Under the pieces are notes generated by a model. The model was given only the letters and a program-made list of their open reading frames with translations, did no database searches and was not told where the DNA came from. From assembly GCA_044356305.1 (NCBI GenBank), contig JBIKWM010000012.1, positions 22,351 through 86,350 of the forward strand: a stretch of 64,000 nucleotides of DNA. The letters run 5' to 3'. This DNA is from JBIKWM01 sp044356305. Its GTDB lineage: Bacteria; Bacteroidota; Bacteroidia; UBA10329. A program made the position numbers and the translations under genes. Below are positions 33,115-40,362 of this stretch, in pieces; position 1 is the first letter of the stretch, and each line of letters starts with the position of its first letter.

Positions 33115-34287
33115 CTGTCCAACGATTGGGGAGTACCACACCGTGTAGAGGCCGTTGGGCAGCGGGCTGAGGTCGAGCAGGGCCGTGGTGCCGTGCACAG
33201 GGATGCTCAGGCACAGGAGGCCGGTGGCATCGTACACCCTGGCCGGGGCCGGGGCAGGGGAGGGGCGCACCACCGTGAGACGGCCCGTGGTGGGGTTGGG
33301 CCATAGCCGCAGGGCCAGCGCGGGGGCGGTGCCCACCGTGGCCGTACCATTAAAGGTGAACGAGGCCACCACGGGCAGGTGGTCGGCTGCCAGGTGCAGG
33401 GCATCGGCCATGGCCTGGCTCACCGAGGCATTGGGCGGGCGGTTCACGCTGTCGTTGTAGTGCTCGCCATCGTTGCCCACGGCCCAGGTGCTGTTGCTGT
33501 TGTAGGTGATGGGGCCCCAACTGTGCATCAGGGGGGCGTGCAGTATCATGTCAAAGCGGTCGTCCATGCCCCCGCTGGCCCCCCCGCCAAAGCTGCGCGT
33601 GCGGGGGCTCTGCGTTTGGTAGGGCGCATAGGCGGCCGCGTTCCACGTGCCAGTGAGCGGCTCGGGGTCAACAAAGTAGCGGCCGTTGCCGGGGTCGGTG
33701 GTCAGTTTCTGGTAGGCCGCCTCGGTGCTGCCGTATATGTTGAAGTCGCCACACACCACATAGCAGCCCGCATCGGGCAGGGCCGCAATGACCTTGAGGA
33801 GGGTGTCGGCCTCGCGGGCCCGCATGGCCGCGTTGGCAGTCCCCGTGCTCGACTTGAGGTGCACCGACAGCACATGCAGCGTGTCGCCCATCAGGCGGTG
33901 GCGCAGCACAAAGCGGTCGATGTTGCGCACAGGCGTGGCATAGGCCCAGGTGCCGAGGCTGGCGAACACCAGCGTGTCGTAATAGAGGGCATTGTAGGTG
34001 TCGGGCCCGCCCAGAAAGGGTGCCATGCCCATGGGCAGACCGTCCAGCACCGTGGTGCGGAACATCTCAGCGGCAAGCGGGCCGCGCACCTCCTGCAGCA
34101 CAAGGATGTCGGGCCGCAGGCTGACCACCACCGTGCGGTAATGCGGAAAACGGTCGGTGCTCGTCTCGGCCATGTTCAGCACGTTCCACGACATCAGTCG
34201 CACCGGTTGGGCCGCACCGTGCAGCACCACGGCCCACAGCACAGCCACCGTCAGCATCCATTTTAACATGCGGTAAACTTCAGGCAT
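33094..34287 (-). CDS. secreted endonuclease/exonuclease/phosphatase protein, sorting domain truncated by the IS
   Basis: Start at 34287 (or 34269) precedes a signal peptide (MLKWMLTVAVLWAVVLHGAA). The DNase-I-like domain is complete: LMSWNVLNMAE, LVLQEVRG, VHLKSSTG, VVCGDFNIYGS, MDDRFDMIL and AADHLPVVASF. A type A sorting domain starts at LWPNPTTGRLTVV and runs to LPNGLYTV, where the IS begins; the last 13 residues (WYSPIVGQLKRVCY region) are IS-encoded. The final beta-strand of the sorting domain, normally needed for T9SS recognition, is therefore lost. Probably secreted to the periplasm but not exported. Confidence 0.85.
   Translation of the reverse strand: MPEVYRMLKWMLTVAVLWAVVLHGAAQPVRLMSWNVLNMAETSTDRFPHYRTVVVSLRPDILVLQEVRGPLAAEMFRTTVLDGLPMGMAPFLGGPDTYNALYYDTLVFASLGTWAYATPVRNIDRFVLRHRLMGDTLHVLSVHLKSSTGTANAAMRAREADTLLKVIAALPDAGCYVVCGDFNIYGSTEAAYQKLTTDPGNGRYFVDPEPLTGTWNAAAYAPYQTQSPRTRSFGGGASGGMDDRFDMILHAPLMHSWGPITYNSNSTWAVGNDGEHYNDSVNRPPNASVSQAMADALHLAADHLPVVASFTFNGTATVGTAPALALRLWPNPTTGRLTVVRPSPAPAPARVYDATGLLCLSIPVHGTTALLDLSPLPNGLYTVWYSPIVGQLKRVCY
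33115..33140 (-). repeat. IS right inverted repeat
   Basis: Read on the minus strand: TGTGGTACTCCCCAATCG to TTGGACAG. It supplies the last codons and the stop region of the truncated nuclease gene. Confidence 0.85.
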
Positions 34288-34318
34288 AATCCCCCCGCCC
34301 GCGCTCACCCTTACACGG

Positions 34319-34580
34319 CTATGGACTGATAGCTGCGAGCTGCGAGCAGCTTGCCACAAGGCTGAGATAGCGGTCTATGGTCTATGGACTATGGTCTATG
34401 GAATGTGATCTATGGACTATGGACCGTGGACTATGGACTATGGCCCTTCGATACGCGCGGAAGACCCGCCCCTACCGGTTCGGGCGGGCCTGCACTCAGG
34501 ATGACGCGCCTTTGGTCAATCGACTATGGACTGTGGACTATGGACTGTCGTCAATGGACTATGGACTATGGACTATCGAC
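34319..34580. repeat. composite repeat mosaic 1: GCTGCGAGC module, CTATGGA tandem, nested element
   Basis: Order: GCTGCGAGCTGCGAGCAGC (34332), CACAAGGCTGAGATAGC, then degenerate tandem copies of CTATGGA/CTATGGT from 34372 to 34443, interrupted by the CCCTTCGA...GATGACG element (34444-34506), then more CTATGGA copies to 34580. The 34288-34773 spacer otherwise has only one tiny open frame. Confidence 0.85.
34444..34506 (-). repeat. dispersed CCTGAG...TCGAAGGG element with internal hairpin
   Basis: Read on the minus strand: CGTCATCCTGAGTGCAG, an inserted hairpin GCCCGCCCGAACCGGTAGG to GGGCGGGT, then CTTCCGCGCGTATCGAAGGG. Outer parts match the uninterrupted copy TGTCGCCCTGAGCGGAGTCGAAGGG at 39083; it sits inside the CTATGGA tandem. 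Confidence 0.7.
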
Positions 34581-34619
34581 TTAAAGCCCCAACCTACCGT
34601 CCTTTCCTACCTTAGCCCC

Positions 34620-34736
34620 ATGCTCCTCAGCCCCGATTGCCGCCACATCCTCAGCGAGCGCAAAGAGCTCATCACCGACCGCGACACCATCGTATCATTC
34701 TGCCACATGGCCGAGCGCTTCTTAGAAGGGGTCTGA
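34620..34736 (+). CDS. 38-residue open frame, possible small protein or gene remnant
   Basis: MLLSPDCRHILSERKELI start, 38 codons ending TGA. A -7-like TACCTTAG (one mismatch) lies at 34608-34615, four bases before the ATG, so a leaderless transcript is conceivable. The amphipathic composition and intact codons are unlike the neighbouring repeats. No family recognised; it may be the 5' remnant of a lost gene. Confidence 0.35.
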   Translation: MLLSPDCRHILSERKELITDRDTIVSFCHMAERFLEGV

Positions 34737-34773
34737 GCCTGTAGAGACGGCATTCAGGGAAATCAAGAAGCAG

Positions 34774-35979
34774 ATGACAAGGCGATTCACTGAACGTATC
34801 TGGAATTTTGAGATCACCTCTGCACGTGCCAGTAAAGTGACCTGGTTGCCCGTGGCGATCATACTTTTCATGTCGGTCTATGTGGTTACCGAGCTACTCT
34901 TTCTTTCCCCCAGCCCTGATTTTCTCACTTGGAGTGAATTCAAGGAATATTTCGGTCATAATTCCCCTACGGAGGGAGCCTTGGCTGAATCAGGAAACAT
35001 CTTCCCTTTCATATGGGCAGGGTTGCTTCTGTTCACATTCTGCACCCGCATGTACGTTTCCATTTTCGGATACTTTGTTAGAAGCAAAGTGAAGGATACC
35101 GGTCTGTTCTATCGCAACATGCTGGTTTACACAAGTGCCGGCATCATGAGTATACTGCTATTGATACTTATGTTGCTGGCTGCAGGCCTGCTCTTTCGGG
35201 CCATGGGATTCAGTTTCAGCGATGGTTTTGCTTTTCTGCAAAAGGCTGAACTACATCTGACGGAGAACATCAAGGATAATGTTCCTACGCTCCTTGTTGT
35301 GAAGTCAAAAGGACTGGCGCTGCTACTCGCGCTCACGGTCTATTCTCTCACAGGATACTTCATCCATTGGCTTACGCATGTGTCGCGCTTTCTGTGGCAT
35401 GTGGTTCATGCACCGCATCACCTGCCCGACTTTCTTCATCCCATCGGCAATCCGTTGGCCTTCACATTCGATTTTTTTCTGCTGATACCCAAGGTGGTCT
35501 TAAGCGCAGTGCTCACTAAACTGGTCTACTCCGAACCACTGGTATTGGAGATGGCCATTTTTGCCCTGCTCGGTTACAATCTGGAGATATTCAATCATGC
35601 CACTGTGCACTACGAGTTTGTGCGAAACAATCGGGTTCTTCATTTTCTGTCCCAGCTTTTTGGAGGCAACGGAGCCTATCACTATGTGCATCATTCTTCG
35701 GCCAAAGAGCACCAGATGGCCAACATGGGAGGAGGTGCATTCTTAATATGGGACAGGGTTTTCGGCACCTTCACCGAACCACCTGTTGTGCCCCCGGCCA
35801 TAGGCTGGACAGATGACCCTGAAATTCATATGAATCCGTTCCGCGTGATTTTCGGGGGTCCCGCCCGGATACTATATGAGCTTCAGATGAACAAGGATTG
35901 GAGATCGCGCTTCCTTATACTGTTCGGCCCCATCAACTACCAGCCGAAGATTACCATCGACTACATAAAAAAGCACTGA
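34774..35979 (+). CDS. sterol desaturase/fatty acid hydroxylase family membrane protein
   Basis: 401 residues with five to six transmembrane segments. Di-iron His clusters: HWLTH and WHVVHAPHHLPDFLHP in the middle, FNHATVHYEF, and YHYVHHSSAKEHQ near residue 305. These are the eight-His pattern of the fatty-acid hydroxylase superfamily (sterol C5-desaturase, carotene hydroxylase). Substrate unknown; a flexirubin or hydroxylated lipid role cannot be distinguished. The base composition (about 47-50% GC by eye) is lower than in neighbours, suggesting a different history. No partners on the strand. Confidence 0.83.
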   Translation: MTRRFTERIWNFEITSARASKVTWLPVAIILFMSVYVVTELLFLSPSPDFLTWSEFKEYFGHNSPTEGALAESGNIFPFIWAGLLLFTFCTRMYVSIFGYFVRSKVKDTGLFYRNMLVYTSAGIMSILLLILMLLAAGLLFRAMGFSFSDGFAFLQKAELHLTENIKDNVPTLLVVKSKGLALLLALTVYSLTGYFIHWLTHVSRFLWHVVHAPHHLPDFLHPIGNPLAFTFDFFLLIPKVVLSAVLTKLVYSEPLVLEMAIFALLGYNLEIFNHATVHYEFVRNNRVLHFLSQLFGGNGAYHYVHHSSAKEHQMANMGGGAFLIWDRVFGTFTEPPVVPPAIGWTDDPEIHMNPFRVIFGGPARILYELQMNKDWRSRFLILFGPINYQPKITIDYIKKH

Positions 35980-36063
35980 ATTCTGCTCTGCATCTCAAAT
36001 CGCAGAAAGGGATGGCACATGCCGCAGACAAGATGCCGGTTCAGTGCTGCCCAATTCAGTTCC

Positions 36064-36230
36064 TTGCTTCAAATCCCTGCCCGCATTCAGGGTGACACGG
36101 CTGTTGACGGATGGCTGCGAGCCACAAGCCACAAAGCTGCGATCTCGGTCTATCGACTACGGTCTATCGACTATGGACCATGGACTATGGACCATGGACT
36201 ATGGACTGTGGACTATCGACTATCGACTAT
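36064..36230. repeat. composite repeat mosaic 2
   Basis: CCCTGCCCGCATTCAGGGTGACACG (36075-36099, inverted relative of the CCTGAG element), then GGCTGCGAGCCACAAGCCACAAAGCTGC (36114-36140), then GGTCTATCGACTACGGTCTATCG and CTATGGAC copies to 36230. Module order after the first part equals mosaic 1 at 34319. Confidence 0.8.
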
Positions 36231-36262
36231 CCGCTGCTCACAACCCCCCCGTTAGGGTTGCT

Positions 36263-36270
36263 TACTTTTG
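36263..36270 (+). promoter_or_regulatory. -7 promoter element (TACTTTTG)
   Basis: Perfect TAnnTTTG, 22 bases upstream of the preferred ATG at 36293. Confidence 0.6.
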
Positions 36271-36292
36271 TTAGCCCGATATGCCCCACACC

Positions 36293-37261
36293 ATGAGCCG
36301 TTTTCTTCTGATTCCCTTGCTGCTGCTGCTCGCAGGCGTCAGCGCCAACGCACAGGATGGGTGCGATGACCTCACCATCGTTTCTGTTCGCTACAGCCCC
36401 TTCACCGATACCATCATCATCGTGGAGGTCACCAATGCGGGCAGTGAGCTGTTCAGCTACCCCGGTTTTGTCCTCATCAACGCCAATGGCGACACGCTGG
36501 CCAAGGAGACCGTCAATTATTTCGGCATTGCAGGACAGTCTGTGCACCACCTCACTGTGCGCCCCGGGGTGGCCGGACCTCTCGACAACTTTGAAGGCAC
36601 CTTGCAGCTCCATACCGGTTTCTATGATGCTTTGGCCTGCACCTGGCCCATGGACCAATCGCTCTGCTTCAACGGGGAATGTGCGCAGCTGGTACTGGCC
36701 TTTGAGAACATGGGCGGGGCCCTCGTTGTGGGAGATTTTCATTGGACCCTCCAAGATGAACTGGGCGCTGAGGTGGCATCGGGCAACTTTACGATGACCC
36801 CCAACAGCCAGTTTATGAGCCAGTCGTTGTGCATGGCACCGGGCACCTACCAGTATACGTTGGAGGCCCTGGGCGAACCATCGGGCGGGGGGCCTACCAT
36901 GTCGGTCTATGCGGGCGAGGGGTTCAACCAGCCCGGCTTTTCACAATCTGCCAGCTGGGAAGGCATCAACACCATGGAAGTACCGTTCTTTATCCACTGC
37001 ATGGTGGAATCGCCCAATGCCGTTGAAGCGGCAGACCACGGTCCCGGTGTGCGTGTGTACCGTCAAGGTGCGCATATCATCATTGCCCACACGTCCAACA
37101 TCCATACCGTGGAACTGCTGAGTCTGGACGGGAGGTCTGTTGGCCGATGGTCTCCCCATGCCACCACCTTCAGTGTTCCTTCGGGCATGACGGCCGGTGT
37201 GTATGCCGTCCGCCTCGGCACCACTGGTGGCCACCAGGCCCTGCGGGTGGTCCTTCCCTGA
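36293..37261 (+). CDS. secreted protein of unknown function with T9SS-type C-terminus
   Basis: 322 residues from ATG 36293 (a start at 36281 adds four). The context CACACCATGAG equals that of the PDZ gene at 3140. Signal peptide MSRFLLIPLLLLLAGVSANA. The body shows two similar immunoglobulin-like stretches (IVSVRYSPFTDTIIIVEVTN and QLVLAFENMGGALVVGDFHW) with paired Cys residues. The tail (GVRVYRQGAHIIIAHTSNI ... PSGMTAGVYAVRL) is a divergent type A sorting domain. Function unknown; likely surface or secreted. Confidence 0.75.
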   Translation: MSRFLLIPLLLLLAGVSANAQDGCDDLTIVSVRYSPFTDTIIIVEVTNAGSELFSYPGFVLINANGDTLAKETVNYFGIAGQSVHHLTVRPGVAGPLDNFEGTLQLHTGFYDALACTWPMDQSLCFNGECAQLVLAFENMGGALVVGDFHWTLQDELGAEVASGNFTMTPNSQFMSQSLCMAPGTYQYTLEALGEPSGGGPTMSVYAGEGFNQPGFSQSASWEGINTMEVPFFIHCMVESPNAVEAADHGPGVRVYRQGAHIIIAHTSNIHTVELLSLDGRSVGRWSPHATTFSVPSGMTAGVYAVRLGTTGGHQALRVVLP

Positions 37262-37397
37262 TATCCTCATCACTCACAGTAATCGGCTCATCCCCTGTGG
37301 GAACTGCCGTGCCATTTCCCCAAGGCAGGCCCCGCACATCTCTGCGTGCTATCTGCTTCCGACTTCAAAGCTTCGGAATTCGGAACCGATTCCCAGA

Positions 37398-37448
37398 TAT
37401 GGACAGTGGACTATGGACTGTGGTCTATGGACTGTAGTCTATGGACTA
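37398..37448. repeat. CTATGGA tandem, third copy
   Basis: ATGGACAGTGGACTATGGAC, GTGGTCTATGG, GTAGTCTATGGAC; preceded by a different short motif (CTTCGGAATTCGGAACC, 37371-37387). It fills the spacer between the T9SS gene and DUF456. Confidence 0.8.
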
Positions 37449-37467
37449 GCCGCTGGTCACTGGCCGC

Positions 37468-37983
37468 TCAAAAGCCAATAAGCCCATGCACACGGTCCCA
37501 CAGGATGGAGCCGCCCTTTACGCTGAACAGCACCAGCACCCCGATGCAGTAGCCGAGTTTGATCAGCGTGCCGGCCACAAAGCCCAGCAGAGCGCCCATG
37601 CCGCTTTTGAAGGCCGCGTCAAGGTCCTTGCCAGCCATCAGGTCACCGATGATGGTGCCCGCCAGCGGCCCGATGATGATTCCGATGGGCGGAAGCACAA
37701 AAAGCCCCACCACAATGCCGATGGTGCCGCCTATCATGCCCTGACGTGTGGAGCCGAACTTCTTGGCCCCAAGGATGGGGATGTAATAGTCGAGCAGCGT
37801 TATGATGGCTATGAGCACACCTGTGAAGGTGAGGGTGAGCCAACCGATGTCAGCCCCCGGAATGAGCAGGAACACGAGCAGCGATGCCCAGCTGAGAATG
37901 GGGCCGGGCAAACCGGGCACCACACAGCCCAGAATGCCCAGGCCGTTGAGCAGAAATCCGATGATGATGAGGAGCCATTCCAT
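37468..37983 (-). CDS. DUF456 membrane protein
   Basis: 171 residues, mostly hydrophobic, with the family signatures GILGCVVPGLPGPILSW and GLFVLPPIGIIIGPLAGTIIGDL (glycine-rich re-entrant-like segment). Function unknown. Same strand as the PspC and DUF3127 genes but separated from them by 140 bp. Confidence 0.87.
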   Translation of the reverse strand: MEWLLIIIGFLLNGLGILGCVVPGLPGPILSWASLLVFLLIPGADIGWLTLTFTGVLIAIITLLDYYIPILGAKKFGSTRQGMIGGTIGIVVGLFVLPPIGIIIGPLAGTIIGDLMAGKDLDAAFKSGMGALLGFVAGTLIKLGYCIGVLVLFSVKGGSILWDRVHGLIGF

Positions 37984-38123
37984 GCGTCAGTCAATTTGGG
38001 AAAGGGAGCAACCGCGCGGTTCCGGGCCTGACAGCCGTGCCTGAATACCCAAGGCCCTGCACAATCAGCGGGCCAGGCGGGGGAGGGGAGTCAACGGGTC
38101 AGCAGCAGACAAGGGTATGCCAC

Positions 38124-38300
38124 TCACCCCTTGGGCATCACAATGGCCATGACGATATAGGCCAGCAGCCCGGTACCGAAACCGAAGAATGCCACAACGA
38201 ACCCGAGGCGGATAAGGGTGGCATCCACTTCGAGGTAGTCTCCGAGGCCCTCGCACACACCGAGGAACTTGCCTTCTTTGCGTATCAGTTTCTTCTTCAT
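38124..38300 (-). CDS. PspC-domain small membrane protein
   Basis: 58 residues: MKKKLIRKEGKFLGVCEGLG, then DYLEVDATLIRLGFV, one transmembrane segment (AFFGFGTGLLAYIVMAIVM) and PKG. The K-x-GVC-GLxxY-VD-xLIR pattern is the PspC domain, associated with envelope-stress sensing. Complete, with ATG and TGA; no partner Psp genes nearby. Confidence 0.85.
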   Translation of the reverse strand: MKKKLIRKEGKFLGVCEGLGDYLEVDATLIRLGFVVAFFGFGTGLLAYIVMAIVMPKG

Positions 38301-38385
38301 GGTCTTGATGAATGTGGGGTGAATCAGTGCTTCAGTACAGTAATGGCCAAACGTTGCGCCCTTCTCTCAGGGTTAGGGGGTCAGA

Positions 38386-38790
38386 TCAGAAAGGCAGGTC
38401 GTCCACATCGCCACTGATGGGCTCGAGGCCAGGGTCGAATGCAGGGGCGGCCGGCCGTGGTGCCGAGGCCTGTGGGGCGCTCTGCTGTGCCGCAGGGGCT
38501 GCGGCAGGGGGTGCCATGGCGCCTTCGGCCTTGTCCACACGGTAGGCATTGAGGTTAACGAAGTACTTGCCGTTGTATTCGCGGCAACGTATGTCGAAGG
38601 TCACCTTGAGCATTTCGCCCTCATTGAAACGGTCAATGTATCCGGTGGCGTTCTTGGTCAGTTCAAACTGTACATCCTGTGGATATTGCTCCTGTGTGGT
38701 GATCACAAAGGGCCGTTTGCTGAACCCGCTCGGGAAATTCTGCGTCTCGCCCTTGATCTTCAGTACACCGGTCATCTCGTAGCTAGCCAT
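38386..38790 (-). CDS. DUF3127 protein with SSB-like acidic tail
   Basis: 134 residues from ATG 38790. The N-terminal ~100 residues form the DUF3127 OB-like fold (MTGVLKIKGETQNFPSGFSK, YPQDVQFELTKN, VTFDIRCREYNGKYFVNLN). A Pro/Ala/Gln linker leads to the tail SGDVDDLPF, closely resembling the SSB C-terminal tip. An AAGAAGGA sequence just upstream of the ATG is one of few Shine-Dalgarno-like sites here. Role unknown; DNA-binding or recruiting is inferred from the tail only. Confidence 0.82.
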   Translation of the reverse strand: MASYEMTGVLKIKGETQNFPSGFSKRPFVITTQEQYPQDVQFELTKNATGYIDRFNEGEMLKVTFDIRCREYNGKYFVNLNAYRVDKAEGAMAPPAAAPAAQQSAPQASAPRPAAPAFDPGLEPISGDVDDLPF

Positions 38791-38940
38791 GTCCTTCTTT
38801 CTTTTTAGTGCATGCAATTTTACATCGGGGCCGTTGAATAAGAACCTCAGGCAGCGCGATTCGTTTTGTGATTCCCCGTAGTCTTACCAGTAGCGCCTTT
38901 TCCTGTGATGGCGATGCAGGGCAGTTCGCTGGGCGGCCTT

Positions 38941-39072
38941 GGACATTTCCCGTTGCGAAACCGGGGTAAGGGAGCGTGCGCGGGCCTTAGGAAGCGTTCC
39001 GTAGAGTGAGGTCTTCCGAACGGCCCGGAACGCGCGGAAGCGACCGTCCCCGAGTTTCGCAGGGAAATGTCC
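38941..39072. repeat. 132-bp imperfect palindrome
   Basis: GGACATTTCCC-GT-TGCGAAAC at 38941-38961 is mirrored by GTTTCGCA-GGGAAATGTCC at 39054-39072; inner parts pair patchily (CGGGCCTTAGGAAG against CTTCCGAACGGCCCG). No open frame. It could be a MITE-like element, a structured RNA or a REP-like unit. The 38791-39182 spacer otherwise holds the two elements listed next. Confidence 0.7.
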
Positions 39073-39082
39073 ACCAGCCTCA

Positions 39083-39107
39083 TGTCGCCCTGAGCGGAGT
39101 CGAAGGG
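39083..39107 (+). repeat. dispersed CCTGAGCGGAGTCGAAGGG element
   Basis: TGTCGCCCTGAGCGGAGTCG-AAGGG; related copies at 34444-34506 and 36075-36099. The motif is widespread in Bacteroidota and other genomes, from memory. Confidence 0.75.
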
Positions 39108-39124
39108 TTTTGATCCTGGAGTTT

Positions 39125-39142
39125 ATCCCGCCCAGGCGGGAT
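39125..39142. repeat. perfect 8-bp hairpin ATCCCGCC-CA-GGCGGGAT
   Basis: Perfect inverted repeat, no T-run on either side, 40 bp from the 3' end of the next minus-strand gene. Could act as a weak terminator for that gene. Confidence 0.5.
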
Positions 39143-39182
39143 ATCAAGACAAAAGGATGAAGAGAGATAATCCCAAGCGACC

Positions 39183-39653
39183 TCAGGAATAAATGGTACA
39201 ATTGATTCGTTTTGCACCGACTTTTCCCGACCCATGCAGCTCCAGTAGCCGAGAGCAGGCCCTTTCAAAGTCCTGGAGGAACACCTCGGGGCACAGGTTG
39301 AGCTGTTCACCCTGTGCGGTAAGATGGCCATCGGGGCGGGAGGTGAGTGCGATGGCCCCGCTCGGCATACGCACATGGGCCAGGTGGTTACGCAGGCGCC
39401 CGTACAGGTCTATGCGGTCGTCCACCTCGCGGTAACGGGGCCCGAACAGCCTGCGCAGTGCCGACCTGAACCTGCGTTTCGACTGGTCGCGGGCCTTCAG
39501 AGGCTTGTCGTCAAGCAATGCACCGAGGCTCTCCATGCCCTGCACTATGCCGGTGAGCAGTAGGGTAGGGGCGTTCACCTTGGCCACCTCGCGCAGTTCG
39601 GCCAGCAGGTGCCGCTCCACATACGTGGGCACATCAATCAGCTCAGAGGCCAT
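39183..39653 (-). CDS. hypothetical protein, alpha-helical, operon with PIG-L deacetylase
   Basis: 156 residues from ATG 39653, which overlaps the upstream PIG-L gene by 11 bases. Sequence is predominantly helical (VERHLLAELREVAKVNAPTL, DQSKRRFRSALRRLFGPRYR) with RLRNHLAHV in the centre, reminiscent of the R-x4-6-H nucleotide-modifying or HEPN-like RNase motif but too short to assign. No family recognised. Coupling to the deacetylase implies co-translation. Confidence 0.65.
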   Translation of the reverse strand: MASELIDVPTYVERHLLAELREVAKVNAPTLLLTGIVQGMESLGALLDDKPLKARDQSKRRFRSALRRLFGPRYREVDDRIDLYGRLRNHLAHVRMPSGAIALTSRPDGHLTAQGEQLNLCPEVFLQDFERACSRLLELHGSGKVGAKRINCTIYS

Positions 39654-40356
39654 GTGCAAGGTCGGCCAGCGCAGGGCGGTGCTCCTCGCCATACAGTTCG
39701 AAGCACAGGGTACGGCCCACTTTCTCGGCCACTCCGCTCTGTGCAATGGTATCCTGATAGCTGACATAGCAGGCCAGCGCCTCCTTCATCTTGGCCACAT
39801 CGGCATCGGTCACCTCTATCAGGCAGTCGATGCGCTCAGGAGCGCTATGCCTTATGCGTATGCCCTGCGGGATAAAGACAGGCCCATCGCGGTCGGGTAT
39901 GGTGTACATGGCCAGCCGCCTGGGGCACGGGCCGCCCGAGTCGCGCAGGTCGAGGTACACGCGCTTCACCACGGCATGGGTCACCAGATGGTCGTGGAAA
40001 CCGCTGATGCCGTGTACCGGGTAGCTCACCACCACATCGGGCTCTACACGTTTGATGTGGTCTCTTACCACCGCCTCCAGCTTGCGCGGGTCCAGTTCGG
40101 CCAGTTCGCCATCGGGCAGGTCGAGCACCGTCATGGATGTTAGCCCTACGGCCTTTTCCACCGCCAGCATCTCGTTGTGGCGTACCTCAGCCATCTGGGT
40201 CTTGGTCAGGCCCAGTTTCTCGCGTTGGCGGGTGGCCTCGCCCTTGGTGAGCGTAAGAAGGTGCACCTCGTGGCCTTGCCGCAGTTGCATGCTCATGGCC
40301 GCCACCGGCCCGAACGACTCATCGTCCGGGTGTGGGAATATGTACAGGTAGCGCAC
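39643..40356 (-). CDS. PIG-L family N-acetylglucosamine deacetylase
   Basis: 237 residues. Zn-binding IFPHPDDESFGP at residues 6-17 and the third ligand region in GISGFHDHLVTHAVVK are diagnostic of LmbE/PIG-L deacetylases. HNEMLAVEKAVGL and VVVSYPVHG fit. In Bacteroidota such enzymes may take part in bacillithiol synthesis (BshB-type) or envelope sugar modification; no bshA or bshC gene is nearby. Six bases after the coiled-coil lipoprotein gene. Confidence 0.88.
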   Translation of the reverse strand: MRYLYIFPHPDDESFGPVAAMSMQLRQGHEVHLLTLTKGEATRQREKLGLTKTQMAEVRHNEMLAVEKAVGLTSMTVLDLPDGELAELDPRKLEAVVRDHIKRVEPDVVVSYPVHGISGFHDHLVTHAVVKRVYLDLRDSGGPCPRRLAMYTIPDRDGPVFIPQGIRIRHSAPERIDCLIEVTDADVAKMKEALACYVSYQDTIAQSGVAEKVGRTLCFELYGEEHRPALADLAHGL

Positions 40357-40362
40357 CCGCGG

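Larger units (their letters stand above)
31891..33140 (+). mobile_element. IS3-family insertion sequence, 1250 bp
   Basis: Terminal inverted repeats begin 5'-TG and end CA-3': TGTAATACTCCCCAA at the left and, read inward, TGTGGTACTCCCCAA at the right, each closing with TTGGACAG; 21 of 26 positions match. Inside are orfA and orfB in the typical overlapping arrangement. No target duplication: AAC precedes and CCG follows, suggesting rearrangement after insertion. Left flank is the 41-bp array; right flank is the 3' part of a secreted nuclease gene. Confidence 0.9.

Noticed and set aside
31888..33143. Target-site duplication of the IS3 element
   Set aside because: Bases bordering the 26-bp ends (AAC and CCG) do not match at 3 or 4 bp, nor with ends shifted to TACTCC...GGAGTA.
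33379..34266. 295-codon plus-strand frame opposite the secreted nuclease
   Set aside because: Shadow; the minus-strand gene has all catalytic motifs and a signal peptide.
39108..39125. 16S rRNA 5'-end fragment (TTTTGATCCTGGAG)
   Set aside because: The match is about a dozen bases with no further rRNA similarity on either side; it is adjacent to repeat elements.
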